A stretch of 64,000 bases of DNA from Maribellus maritimus (GTDB lineage Bacteria > Bacteroidota > Bacteroidia > Bacteroidales > Prolixibacteraceae). The notes below the pieces were generated by a model. The model searched no databases. It had not been told where the DNA came from and saw only the letters and a program-made list of their open reading frames with translations. Positions within the stretch are counted from its first letter, which is position 1; every line of letters starts with the position of its first letter. Location of the stretch: assembly GCF_022267315.1 (NCBI RefSeq), contig NZ_JAIKLE010000008.1, forward strand, positions 124,001 to 188,000, in the 5' to 3' direction. A program made the translations under genes and the position numbers. Shown here in pieces: positions 19,178-30,885 of the stretch.

Positions 19178-19261
19178 GCCCAGTTGGCGGAATTGGTAGA
19201 CGCGCTAGTTTCAGGGACTAGTGTCCAATTGGACGTGAAGGTTCGAGTCCTTTACTGGGCA
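19178..19261 (+). tRNA. tRNA-Leu (anticodon CAG)
   Basis: The sequence folds as a class II tRNA. The acceptor stem is GCCCAGT / ACTGGGC, the D-arm is GGCGGAATTGGTAGACGC, and the anticodon stem is CTAGT/ACTAG with loop TTCAGGG (anticodon CAG, reading CUG). A long variable arm (TGTCCAATTGGACGT) and a TTCGAGTCC T-loop follow. No CCA is encoded. A terminator follows at 19284. Confidence 0.95.
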
Positions 19262-19638
19262 CGATTAAAGAATCAAAAAAAATAAAAAGCACTTAAGATA
19301 TTGATTTTAAGTGCTTTTTGTTTTTACAAGGAAGTCAAAAAGCACAAAAAAGGTCAAGATAAACGAGACTTTACCGAGAACAAACAATTTTAAAAGATAT
19401 GTTCTTGATATAGTCTCAGAAATTCTCGCGATACTCTCTTTTACAAACATTTAAATTGACATGAATTGATTCGATTTGGTATTGAAAATCATGCTCTAAA
19501 CGGGTATTTTTAGGCAACAATCGAGAACAATTTTTCGATTACCTTAAAAAGAAGAAATTATAAGATTTGAAGACTGCTTTTTTTGTACACTTGATTCAAA
19601 AAAAACGCCAATTTTTATAAGAGGTTATGAAAATTTCT
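19262..19638. other. intergenic region after tRNA-Leu
   Basis: About 375 nt. The only recognisable element is the terminator at 19284-19326. I see no coding frame and no copy of the tRNA 3' end that would indicate an attachment site. Confidence 0.5.
19284..19326 (+). terminator. terminator after tRNA-Leu
   Basis: A 13-bp stem (AAAAAGCACTTAA 19284-19296 with TTAAGTGCTTTTT 19307-19319) with a 10-nt loop is followed by GTTTTT. It is nearly symmetric and could also act on the minus strand. Confidence 0.85.
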
Positions 19639-21540
19639 TTAGGTTTTGTCGTTGTAATTGTTTGAAACAAGGTTTAAACTACCAAGAAAGTCCATGCAGG
19701 CAGCTTTTACATTGTAGCTTCTGTCTGGCATCTCACGTACTTTTTTTACAGCCTCAATAAAAGGCGTTTTGTTATTGGTATACATCAAAAAGTTTATAGC
19801 CAACAGTGCAATGTCCATGTTCTCAGACAGGCAATTTTCAATAAGAATCTGCTGAGCCCTTTTATTCTCCCACAATCGAAAAGAAATAGCTGCAGCACCA
19901 AGCGAAACCAATGGATAGGTATCATCCATACTTTTTACAATCTGCTTCTGAAATTCATTTAACATCTCCTGTTCCTGGCTTCGCAATCCCATAATTCCCC
20001 AGTACCTGACGATTTTATTTTTATTCCGAAGATATTCAACTTGTTTTGCAGCAACGTTTCTCCCTCTTTTTCCAGAAACTGAAGCGGCTTTATAAATTTT
20101 TTTGAAAGGATATTTTTGTTTATCCAAACGATATTCGTAAGCAGTTTGATATTTTGAAAGCAACCTAATTTCATATTCAGGCAAAAACATTACATCCCTG
20201 GCTTTCAATACGTCTTCATCCAATTGTTTTCTCATTTTTTGCAACACATCACTATAAGTCGGATTGTTAATCAGGTTATTAGTTTCCCAAAGGTCATTCT
20301 CAATGTCAAAAAGATATTCAGCCGTGCGCGGTTCAAAATAGCTTTTCTGAAGAGAATCAAGCAGCTGGATATTGTAATCGCTTCGCATCTGCTGTACAAT
20401 TTCAGAAATGTACATATAACGAATATATCTTCCCTGAGGAATGAATGGTAAATAATTTCGGGAATATATAAACCGTCCATCTGTAATAGTGCGCACCATA
20501 TCAATTCCGTTATCTGCCCGGTCTGCCGACAAAATAAGATGATTAACAGGTTCTGAACGATATTTGCCCATCAAAATCCGGCCCTCGAGGTATTTCGGTA
20601 TTTCTCCATCAGTCAGGCTGATCAAGGTTGGAGCCAAATCTTCAAAACTTATTAGCTCCTCGGTAACTGCTCCGGCCGTTCCCCAAGGCGAAAGATGTTT
20701 GTACATTTCCGGAAACCACACAACAAAAGGTACACGGTAGCCATAATTTATACCATTGGTTTTTCCACGAGGTTCTCCTTCGCCATGATCGGCAAAAAAG
20801 AAAATAATTGTGCTATCTCTCAAATTGTCAGCATCCAGCTGTTCAAGCAGTTCTCCGATGCGTTTATCAGTTAGAGAGATCGAATTATAAACCCGTGCAA
20901 AATGTTTTCGCATCTCGTCGCTTTCACGATAAATAGGTGGCATTTCAAAAGCATCTTCTGAAATTCGCTCGTCTTCATCCAGCTTTTCCCACACATTTTC
21001 GATATACCAGTCATAAGGCATTGTCATTGTTCTCGACTGGTGCGATTCCTTAAAATTAAAAACAGCAAAAAAAGGTTGTCCTGGCTTTCTGTTCCACCAC
21101 CCGGCTTTCCCGGAGCTTTCGTTCCATGTTTCGCGAATAAAAAAATTTGCATTGGCAATATTGTAATCGGTTTTCGAATTATTGGAAACGTAATATCCCT
21201 GTTTTTGCAAATAATAAGGGAAACCTTTAATAGACTCAGGAATCGGATAATTGCTCCGATGATTGCCTGTACCTGCTTTAAAAGTACGAACTCCTGTTAT
21301 TATTGTACTTCGACTCGGAGAACATACTGTTCCAGTTGAAAAAGCGTTAGTGAATCGAACACCTTCCTGAGCAAGTTTATCGATAACAGGTGTATTGGCA
21401 TTACTATTACCGTAGCACCCAAAAAATTGCGGAGAAGAGTCCTCAATGGTAATCCACAAAATATTAGGTTTGTTTTGTGCTGAACAATAAAAACCAACCA
21501 TTAACAGGAAGCACAATAAGTATTCTTTATAGTTCTTCAT
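19639..21540 (-). CDS. secreted sulfatase with C-terminal HEAT-like repeats
   Basis: The 633-residue product has a signal peptide (MKNYKEYLLCFLLMVGFYCSAQ) and a type I (S1) sulfatase domain. The formylglycine motif is VCSPSRSTIITG, with Cys73 as the residue matured to formylglycine by an anaerobic or aerobic maturase. The usual metal-binding Asp-Asp near the N-terminus reads Glu33-Asp34, a mild departure. After about residue 480 the chain becomes a helical repeat (for example VRYWGIMGLRSQEQEM, SLGAAAISFRLWENK) resembling HEAT repeats, as in some heparan-type sulfatases. It is the last gene of the PUL. The sulfate position removed is not predictable here. Confidence 0.9.
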   Translation of the reverse strand: MKNYKEYLLCFLLMVGFYCSAQNKPNILWITIEDSSPQFFGCYGNSNANTPVIDKLAQEGVRFTNAFSTGTVCSPSRSTIITGVRTFKAGTGNHRSNYPIPESIKGFPYYLQKQGYYVSNNSKTDYNIANANFFIRETWNESSGKAGWWNRKPGQPFFAVFNFKESHQSRTMTMPYDWYIENVWEKLDEDERISEDAFEMPPIYRESDEMRKHFARVYNSISLTDKRIGELLEQLDADNLRDSTIIFFFADHGEGEPRGKTNGINYGYRVPFVVWFPEMYKHLSPWGTAGAVTEELISFEDLAPTLISLTDGEIPKYLEGRILMGKYRSEPVNHLILSADRADNGIDMVRTITDGRFIYSRNYLPFIPQGRYIRYMYISEIVQQMRSDYNIQLLDSLQKSYFEPRTAEYLFDIENDLWETNNLINNPTYSDVLQKMRKQLDEDVLKARDVMFLPEYEIRLLSKYQTAYEYRLDKQKYPFKKIYKAASVSGKRGRNVAAKQVEYLRNKNKIVRYWGIMGLRSQEQEMLNEFQKQIVKSMDDTYPLVSLGAAAISFRLWENKRAQQILIENCLSENMDIALLAINFLMYTNNKTPFIEAVKKVREMPDRSYNVKAACMDFLGSLNLVSNNYNDKT

Positions 21541-21570
21541 AGTCTTTATATATTTGTAAATCCCTGTCTT

Positions 21571-22704
21571 CTATTTAAGGTCTCTTATATCAATTTTATC
21601 ATCACCGTCTTTGTCTAACCTGTCAAACAATTCATTTGTTCCTCCAAATTCCTTATGTGTAATAATTTCATCATTGTTTAAATCGAATTGTTTAATATCA
21701 TTGAAAGAAAAACTACCTAATTTCTTTTTAGTTCTCATGTATTTCTGTGAAAGTCTTATTTCATTGAGCAGTTTATCCTTTTTACTACCAATGGTTTTAT
21801 CAAAGAATGCTAAAACAGAAGGCCACAATAAACTCTCATGTGTAAGCATTGGTGTATGTCCTAAATCATCTACTAAAATTAGATTAATATTTTCAGCCCC
21901 AACTTTTCTCAGCTCTGAAGCCAGCCGTATTGACTGACTGGCAGGAACGGTCTTGTCTTTGGTACCATGAATCAACAAAAACGGCGGAGACATTTTATTA
22001 ACATAGCTAATCGGAGAAGCTTTTTGTGCTCGTTCCATTAATGTCCCTTTCGAACTATCGAGAAATTCAACTGACTGAACCGAATCATAATTTTCCCAAT
22101 TTGAAAAATCAGTAGGAGCCGAAACTGCACATACTGCGTTTACAACACTGGAAAATTCCATATTGGCTCCATCATCAAATCCCATATCGACTGGAACTAG
22201 ACCAAGCATAGATGCAAGATGGGCTCCAGCTGAGTTACCATAAGCTCCAATTCTATCCGGGTCGACGTTATATCTGTCTGCATTTGCCCTGAGAAAACGG
22301 ATAGCTGATTTTACATCCTGAAGACAAGCAGGAAAGGGGGCTTCCCCGGAGAGACGATACCTAACAGCCATAGCAACGTACCCATTTTGAGCAAACCGAA
22401 CAATTAATCCCCTTTGTCCGTTTTTATCGCCTTTTTTCCATCCGCCTCCATGAATTGTTGCTACAGCTGGTAAATTTTCTCCTACATTCTCCGGAACGGC
22501 AATATCTACCAGCCAGGCATTATTCCCTTCTTTATAAGGAATATCAGAATAAAATTTTACTCCTGCAGGAGGACTGAAACACGCTTTCTTCTTTTGAGCC
22601 CCTGAGAACAAAGGAACGACTATCAAGAGAAGAAAACAGGCAAGTGGTGATATCAAACTTGAAATATTTCGTTTTAATGTTTTAAATTCAATTCTATTTT
22701 TCAT
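21571..22704 (-). CDS. secreted alpha/beta-hydrolase esterase with C-terminal EF-hand pair
   Basis: The 377-residue enzyme has an N-terminal membrane/signal segment (about 17-36) and an alpha/beta-hydrolase domain of the BD-FAE/acetyl-esterase type. The oxyanion motif is HGGGW (85-89), the nucleophile elbow GNSAG (Ser158), Asp250 sits in HGTKDKTVP, and His283 in LGHTP. Two EF-hand-like calcium loops follow at the end (DLNNDEIITHKE 341-352 and DKDGDDKIDIRD 364-375). Such esterases remove acetyl or feruloyl groups from polysaccharides. Between two sulfatases in a PUL, this one probably deacylates the same glycan. The EF-hand tail is unusual for the family. Confidence 0.85.
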   Translation of the reverse strand: MKNRIEFKTLKRNISSLISPLACFLLLIVVPLFSGAQKKKACFSPPAGVKFYSDIPYKEGNNAWLVDIAVPENVGENLPAVATIHGGGWKKGDKNGQRGLIVRFAQNGYVAMAVRYRLSGEAPFPACLQDVKSAIRFLRANADRYNVDPDRIGAYGNSAGAHLASMLGLVPVDMGFDDGANMEFSSVVNAVCAVSAPTDFSNWENYDSVQSVEFLDSSKGTLMERAQKASPISYVNKMSPPFLLIHGTKDKTVPASQSIRLASELRKVGAENINLILVDDLGHTPMLTHESLLWPSVLAFFDKTIGSKKDKLLNEIRLSQKYMRTKKKLGSFSFNDIKQFDLNNDEIITHKEFGGTNELFDRLDKDGDDKIDIRDLK

Positions 22705-22715
22705 AATGGTATCAA

Positions 22716-24161
22716 CTATTTATCTTCATTCAAGATTTCTTCTGATAAGAAAGGGAATGTTTTTGAGGAGATTCGTGCCTCTCTCATTAACCGTTTTAAT
22801 TCGCCGACAACTTCGGGAAAATCTTTTGCAACATTATTCCTCTCCTCTTTATCATTTGACAGATTATATAGTTCGAATTGACCATTCTCCACAAATAGAA
22901 CAGCTTTCCAATCTCCTTTCCTAACAGCCTGAGTACCTCCTCTTTCATGAAATTCCCAATACAAAAAATCGTGTTGTTGTTGTTCTTTTTGCCCTAGTAG
23001 TGTCGGAAGAAAAGAAATCCCATCAATATTTTTCGGCGTTTCAATTTCCACAAGTTCAGCAATTGTAGGCATTACATCCCAAAAAGCAGAAACATGATCG
23101 CTGGTTGTTCCTGCTTTTATTTTACCCGGATACCAGGCAATCATTGGTTCACGGATACCACCTTCATATAAATCTCTTTTATACCCTCTCAATGGTCCGT
23201 TGCTGTCAAAATAGTCAGGATCGGCACCAGCTTCGAGATGAGGACCATTATCAGAACTAAAAATAACTAAAGTATTATCGTCTATTCCCAGCTCTTTTAG
23301 TTTTGTAAAAATATCTCCCACCTGTTTGTCGAGCAAGGTAACCATCGCCGCAAATGCGGCATGGCCTTCAGGTTGTGTTCCGTATGATCCATCTCTGAAA
23401 CCTTTTTCATCAGGTTCTGTTCCATCGAAACTTTTTTCCGGCAGGAATTTACCTCTGAATTTTTTAATTAATGTTTCCGGTGGTAACAACTCAGCATGAG
23501 GAATTATATTTGGGTAATACATGAAAAAAGGTTTGTTCCTGTTCTGTTCAATAAACTGAAGAGCCTCATGATGAATAAGCTCCGGAGCATATTTTATCAG
23601 CTTGTCTCCATTGTTTTCATTCAGTATAACTTTATTTTGGTTATGCCATAAATAAGCAGGGTAATAATTATGAGCCTTGCGTTGACAATTATATCCATAA
23701 AATTCATCAAATCCCTGCATGTTTGGGTCTCCTTTTGAGCCGGGATAACCCAATCCCCATTTCCCAAATGCACCGGTTACATAACCCTCTTTTTTAAGCA
23801 TTTCTGCTATTGTAAAAGTTGAATCAGGAATTGGCCACTGCCCTTCAGGCTTTGCTGCTTTATTCCCTCTTACTGGTGTGTGACCAGTTGTTTGCCCCGT
23901 CATTAAAGATGAGCGGGACGGCGCACAAACCGTGGCACCGGCATAATGTTGTGTGAAAAGCATACCTTCACTGGCCATCTTGTCGATATTTGGGGTGCTA
24001 AAAAGCTTTTGTCCGTAGCAACTTAAATCACCATATCCCAAATCGTCTGCTAAAATATATATAATATTGGGTTTGCTATTTTCCTTCTTCTTTTGAGTGA
24101 TACACGAATAAAAAAGAAATACCGTTACAAATAAAAGATAAGCTGAATATTTTAATTTCAT
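22716..24161 (-). CDS. lipoprotein sulfatase (S1 family)
   Basis: The 481-residue arylsulfatase-type enzyme has a lipoprotein signal with Cys20 (LFYSC), so it is probably anchored in the outer membrane or periplasm. Sulfatase landmarks are ADDLGYGDLSCYG (metal Asp39-Asp40), the formylglycine motif VCAPSRSSLMTG (Cys79), the GKWGLG Lys/His-type segment, and FSSDNGPH with the second metal site. Its C-P/A-S-R core has Ala at the second position (CAPSR), still within the maturation consensus C-x-P-S-R. It is the third sulfatase in transcription order. Substrate is unknown. Confidence 0.92.
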   Translation of the reverse strand: MKLKYSAYLLFVTVFLFYSCITQKKKENSKPNIIYILADDLGYGDLSCYGQKLFSTPNIDKMASEGMLFTQHYAGATVCAPSRSSLMTGQTTGHTPVRGNKAAKPEGQWPIPDSTFTIAEMLKKEGYVTGAFGKWGLGYPGSKGDPNMQGFDEFYGYNCQRKAHNYYPAYLWHNQNKVILNENNGDKLIKYAPELIHHEALQFIEQNRNKPFFMYYPNIIPHAELLPPETLIKKFRGKFLPEKSFDGTEPDEKGFRDGSYGTQPEGHAAFAAMVTLLDKQVGDIFTKLKELGIDDNTLVIFSSDNGPHLEAGADPDYFDSNGPLRGYKRDLYEGGIREPMIAWYPGKIKAGTTSDHVSAFWDVMPTIAELVEIETPKNIDGISFLPTLLGQKEQQQHDFLYWEFHERGGTQAVRKGDWKAVLFVENGQFELYNLSNDKEERNNVAKDFPEVVGELKRLMREARISSKTFPFLSEEILNEDK

Positions 24162-24187
24162 TTTTTTACTTTTTGGTTGTTAATGAC

Positions 24188-27355
<3,168 letters not shown>

Positions 27356-27371
27356 TTAAAGTGAACAAATT

Positions 27372-29387
27372 TTATTTTGCTGGAAAGGCAACCCTGCGGA
27401 GAACAGTACATCCTTCGGGTATAAGTTGTACATTTCTCTTATTCCCTTTTTCATCAATAAGTTTTCCCTTTAAATACAAGGGTGATTCTTCCCATGGGCT
27501 CAGTTTGTTCGCTTTTTTATTTTCTGTTATTGAAAATTTACTGTCACTGTCAATAAGATAATTCCATCCGGTACTGTCCATCGTATTTACCTCGTAACGA
27601 TAAAACCCCGTATTATTATATTCGTAGCTTTCAACTAATTCGTATGAAAATGGTAATGCATAAACCAACGGGCCACGTTGTACAAAAAATCCAGGAGAAG
27701 GCACCGTTTCTGAAACGGGATGAGGAATAAGTTTGGAATTCATAACAAATTTTATCTCCAAAGTATCTCCTGTCTGCCACTTTTTCGTAATAATAATTTG
27801 CTCTTGCTTCCTGACAATATTTGCATCTTTGAGTTCTTTTACTTCAACATTGCTTACTCCTTCCGGAATTCGGAAACAGAGAGCAAAAGAAACTGATTTT
27901 TCCGGTTCTACGCTGAAATTTATTAGATCGGAAAAAGGATAATCTGTTCTTTCACTGATTTTTACTTTTACTCCATTAATGTCCGTATTTAGTTCTACAG
28001 GCCCATAGAACATTGCTGTTAATCCCGGGGCATCCGTATTTTTCATCCACATTCCATCGATAAAGTAAGGTAATAAACGAGGCCCGCTTGTAACACAGCA
28101 AATAGCCTGTTGTTTATACGAATTCGAATCGAACACTCCTTTCTTACACGAAAAACGGTTGGAATCGTATGCAAGCCTGCCTCCATGGTCGCAGGAATTA
28201 ATTGTAACCCGGTTGTCGCTGGATAAATATTCCAGTGCTTTTAACACCGGGAGACGAGCTCCCTGACCGGCATTAAAAACTGTTCTTTCCACAAAATCCC
28301 CTAATTGTAAATTACCGCTGATACTAATTAAACGATTTAATGAAAACACCATTTCCGTCATTCCGCAATATTCCCTATATGCATCAGCTGTTCCCGGGCG
28401 TCCTTTAACGGATTCATCGCCAACAACGCCACCTCCGGGAGTAATATGTTCTTTTAATTTACGAACGCTCATGTCAGCGGCTTTCTGAATTTCACTATCT
28501 TGGGTTATACTTGCAACTAGTTCAGCCATATAAAGTCCTTCCATAATGTGCGGAGTATGCTTTTCCCACTTTTTGTTTTTAGCCAAAAGATTTGTCATTG
28601 TCAAATCATCATCTCTAACCGGGCCTTTATTGAAATCATTGTAAAATTTAACTGCAAAATCCAGGTATAACTTTTCTTTTGTAAGACGGTACATCCATTC
28701 GAGAATATCGAAAAATCCAACAGCATGACTAATTCCACCACCTTGTTTTTCTCCTTCGGGTGGACTTTGAAAATAACTTCTGTCGGTATATTGGAGAACA
28801 GAAAGTTTGGCTGCTCGGTTCACCGCTTCCAAATAACGTATGTCTCCGGTATATTCGTACCAGGCAAGCATTGCCGACATAATGCGGCTTTGCACCCACA
28901 GTTCTCCGTTTTCATAGGTGTGGTTAAACCGGGTATTGGGTTCATCTCCTGCCACGTACATACCGATGTAGCCATCTTCTCCCTGAAATTTCAAAAGGCG
29001 TTCCATCCACTCATTGGCTCTTAGTATAAATGCTGTATCTCCTGATTGTATTGCCATTCGAATAATCCCGTCTTTTAAATACCCCTCTGGCTCAGCCCCC
29101 CACCAACCAAGTAAATGCGGATATTCAGAAAAACGTTCAGTACTTTTCATCCGGTTTGTGTTAAAAACGTCCTGGTTAACAAAGGGACATATTTTTTCAA
29201 AACACGATAAATATCCTTCATTTAAATCTCTCTTCATTTGTTCCTTTATCCAGCCACGGGCAGTTACCTCTCCTACTTTCAAAATTTTATACTTTGGATG
29301 ATAAGAGGGTTCGGGCTTGTTATCTCCACATATACCTTTTCCGACAAGTAGTAACAGGCAAAATATAATAATATTAATTTGTTTCAT
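27372..29387 (-). CDS. secreted DUF1680/GH127-like glycosidase (putative beta-L-arabinofuranosidase)
   Basis: The 671-residue protein has a signal peptide (MKQINIIIFCLLLLVGKG) and an alpha/alpha-barrel of the DUF1680 superfamily, which includes GH127, GH137-type and GH146 enzymes. The zinc/thiolate catalytic site of GH127 is conserved in order and spacing. Glu339 and Cys341 lie in YREYC, and the pair Cys430-Cys431 in AICCVTSG, against Glu338/Cys340/Cys417/Cys418 in the studied HypBA1. That supports a retaining mechanism with a cysteine nucleophile. Beta-L-arabinofuranoside is the best-known substrate, but this divergent member may act on another furanoside. The gene overlaps the preceding sulfatase by 14 nt. 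Confidence 0.82.
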   Translation of the reverse strand: MKQINIIIFCLLLLVGKGICGDNKPEPSYHPKYKILKVGEVTARGWIKEQMKRDLNEGYLSCFEKICPFVNQDVFNTNRMKSTERFSEYPHLLGWWGAEPEGYLKDGIIRMAIQSGDTAFILRANEWMERLLKFQGEDGYIGMYVAGDEPNTRFNHTYENGELWVQSRIMSAMLAWYEYTGDIRYLEAVNRAAKLSVLQYTDRSYFQSPPEGEKQGGGISHAVGFFDILEWMYRLTKEKLYLDFAVKFYNDFNKGPVRDDDLTMTNLLAKNKKWEKHTPHIMEGLYMAELVASITQDSEIQKAADMSVRKLKEHITPGGGVVGDESVKGRPGTADAYREYCGMTEMVFSLNRLISISGNLQLGDFVERTVFNAGQGARLPVLKALEYLSSDNRVTINSCDHGGRLAYDSNRFSCKKGVFDSNSYKQQAICCVTSGPRLLPYFIDGMWMKNTDAPGLTAMFYGPVELNTDINGVKVKISERTDYPFSDLINFSVEPEKSVSFALCFRIPEGVSNVEVKELKDANIVRKQEQIIITKKWQTGDTLEIKFVMNSKLIPHPVSETVPSPGFFVQRGPLVYALPFSYELVESYEYNNTGFYRYEVNTMDSTGWNYLIDSDSKFSITENKKANKLSPWEESPLYLKGKLIDEKGNKRNVQLIPEGCTVLRRVAFPAK

Positions 29388-30849
29388 TATTTTTTAATTT
29401 TTTGTCGAACCAACTTCCACCTTCCTCGATCATTTGGATGCGAAGAGTTAACATTTCTTTCCGCATTTTTTCCACTATTCCAGGATATTGGTCGGCTACA
29501 TTGTATCTTTGTTCTTTATCTGTTTTTATGTTATATAGTGCAAAATGTGAGGGTTCATTTTCAAGCATAAAATTGTAGTGTTCCAGCCTAAAAGCCCACT
29601 GAGAGTATCTGTCCTCACCTTTTCCTGGTTTAATATTTGCAGTTTCAAATTTATTATAGAACGGAGCGTAGGGAGGGATATCGTTCAAATACCCCAAGAG
29701 GCACCATTCTCCTTCGCGTAACATGCTAACAGGGTCATGAGTATACTTAAAGAAGAAAAGTGGTTTATTACGTTTTATCTCTTTCTTTTTTCCCTTGATT
29801 ACCGGTAAGATTGAAATACCATCCAATTTTCTTTCATTCGATTTTAATGGCACCCCAATAATATCAGCCAACGTTAGAAAAACATCTGTAAAACAAGCAG
29901 GGAAGTGAGATACTTTGCCTGGGTATATTTTTTTATCCCACTTTATAATAAAAGGAACCCGAAGTCCCCCCTCGTAATTAAAAACTTTCGCACCACGAAG
30001 TGGATCATTGGAATGATTCATTTTTGAGCCATTATCAGAGGAAAAAATGATAACTGTTTCTTTGTCCAGCCCTGTCTGGTTTAAATAATCCAATAATCGT
30101 CCGATAGCATTATCCATATTCTCAATGCACCCGTAATATTCGGCATTGTAATCATGTCTTTTTACTAAACTATCGGGAGCGGCAACTTTGTCGTGTGGTT
30201 CATTAAACCAAACATTCATATAAAACGGAGTTTCAGACTTATGCCTATCTTTCAACCAGTTAATTGCCTCATCAACTACTAGTTGGCATGCATAACCTTT
30301 TGTCTGCCCCACAGGTTTCCCATTTCTGAAATAGTTAACAGGATTTTTGTGCGATGGTTGGGCATTGTTATAAGTGTAAAAGCTATAATCAAACCCCTGG
30401 TCGGAGGGTAAGTGGCTTTTACTGTTATCGGTAACCAGATGCCATTTACCCAAATGGACTGTTTGATACCCCTTTTTTTTCACCATTTCTGCAATAGTAA
30501 TTTCACTGTCTCTCAAATGCATAGGTGATTCGGGAGGAATATAATTATAAATGCCAAGACGTGTTGCATTACGTCCGGTGAGCAGGGCCGCTCTTGATGG
30601 AGAGCATACGGCAGCACCTGCATAAAAATCGGTAAACAATACTCCATCTTTAGCAAGGTGATCAATGTTTGGTGTAACGCATGTTGGAGACCTTTCTGTT
30701 TGCATATTTGACATTGCCCGGTAACAGGAGATATCGTTATACCCCAAATCGTCAGCCAACAGTATTATGATATTGGGGTTATTTGCTTTGCAACTGATAA
30801 TTCCGATAATAAGCAGTGACAATAAAATTAAATTTTTAGAGCCTTTCAT
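29374..30849 (-). CDS. lipoprotein sulfatase (S1 family, GALNS-like)
   Basis: The 491-residue sulfatase has a lipobox at Cys20 (IGIISC), metal-binding ADDLGYNDI, and the formylglycine motif VCSPSRAALLTGR (Cys82). GKWHL and FSSDNGSK complete the active site. The insertion between the first metal loop and TPNID (CYRAMSNMQTERSPTC) resembles N-acetylgalactosamine/galactose-6-sulfatases, which fits a galactose-rich target, though that call is soft. Its 3' end overlaps the GH127-like gene, so the two are translated together. Confidence 0.92.
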   Translation of the reverse strand: MKGSKNLILLSLLIIGIISCKANNPNIIILLADDLGYNDISCYRAMSNMQTERSPTCVTPNIDHLAKDGVLFTDFYAGAAVCSPSRAALLTGRNATRLGIYNYIPPESPMHLRDSEITIAEMVKKKGYQTVHLGKWHLVTDNSKSHLPSDQGFDYSFYTYNNAQPSHKNPVNYFRNGKPVGQTKGYACQLVVDEAINWLKDRHKSETPFYMNVWFNEPHDKVAAPDSLVKRHDYNAEYYGCIENMDNAIGRLLDYLNQTGLDKETVIIFSSDNGSKMNHSNDPLRGAKVFNYEGGLRVPFIIKWDKKIYPGKVSHFPACFTDVFLTLADIIGVPLKSNERKLDGISILPVIKGKKKEIKRNKPLFFFKYTHDPVSMLREGEWCLLGYLNDIPPYAPFYNKFETANIKPGKGEDRYSQWAFRLEHYNFMLENEPSHFALYNIKTDKEQRYNVADQYPGIVEKMRKEMLTLRIQMIEEGGSWFDKKLKNNETN

Positions 30850-30885
30850 TTTGGAATTTATTTTTAGGTATTTTAAATAATTTTG

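Noticed and set aside
21040-21339. Plus-strand frame inside the first sulfatase
   Set aside because: A shadow of the well-supported minus-strand sulfatase.
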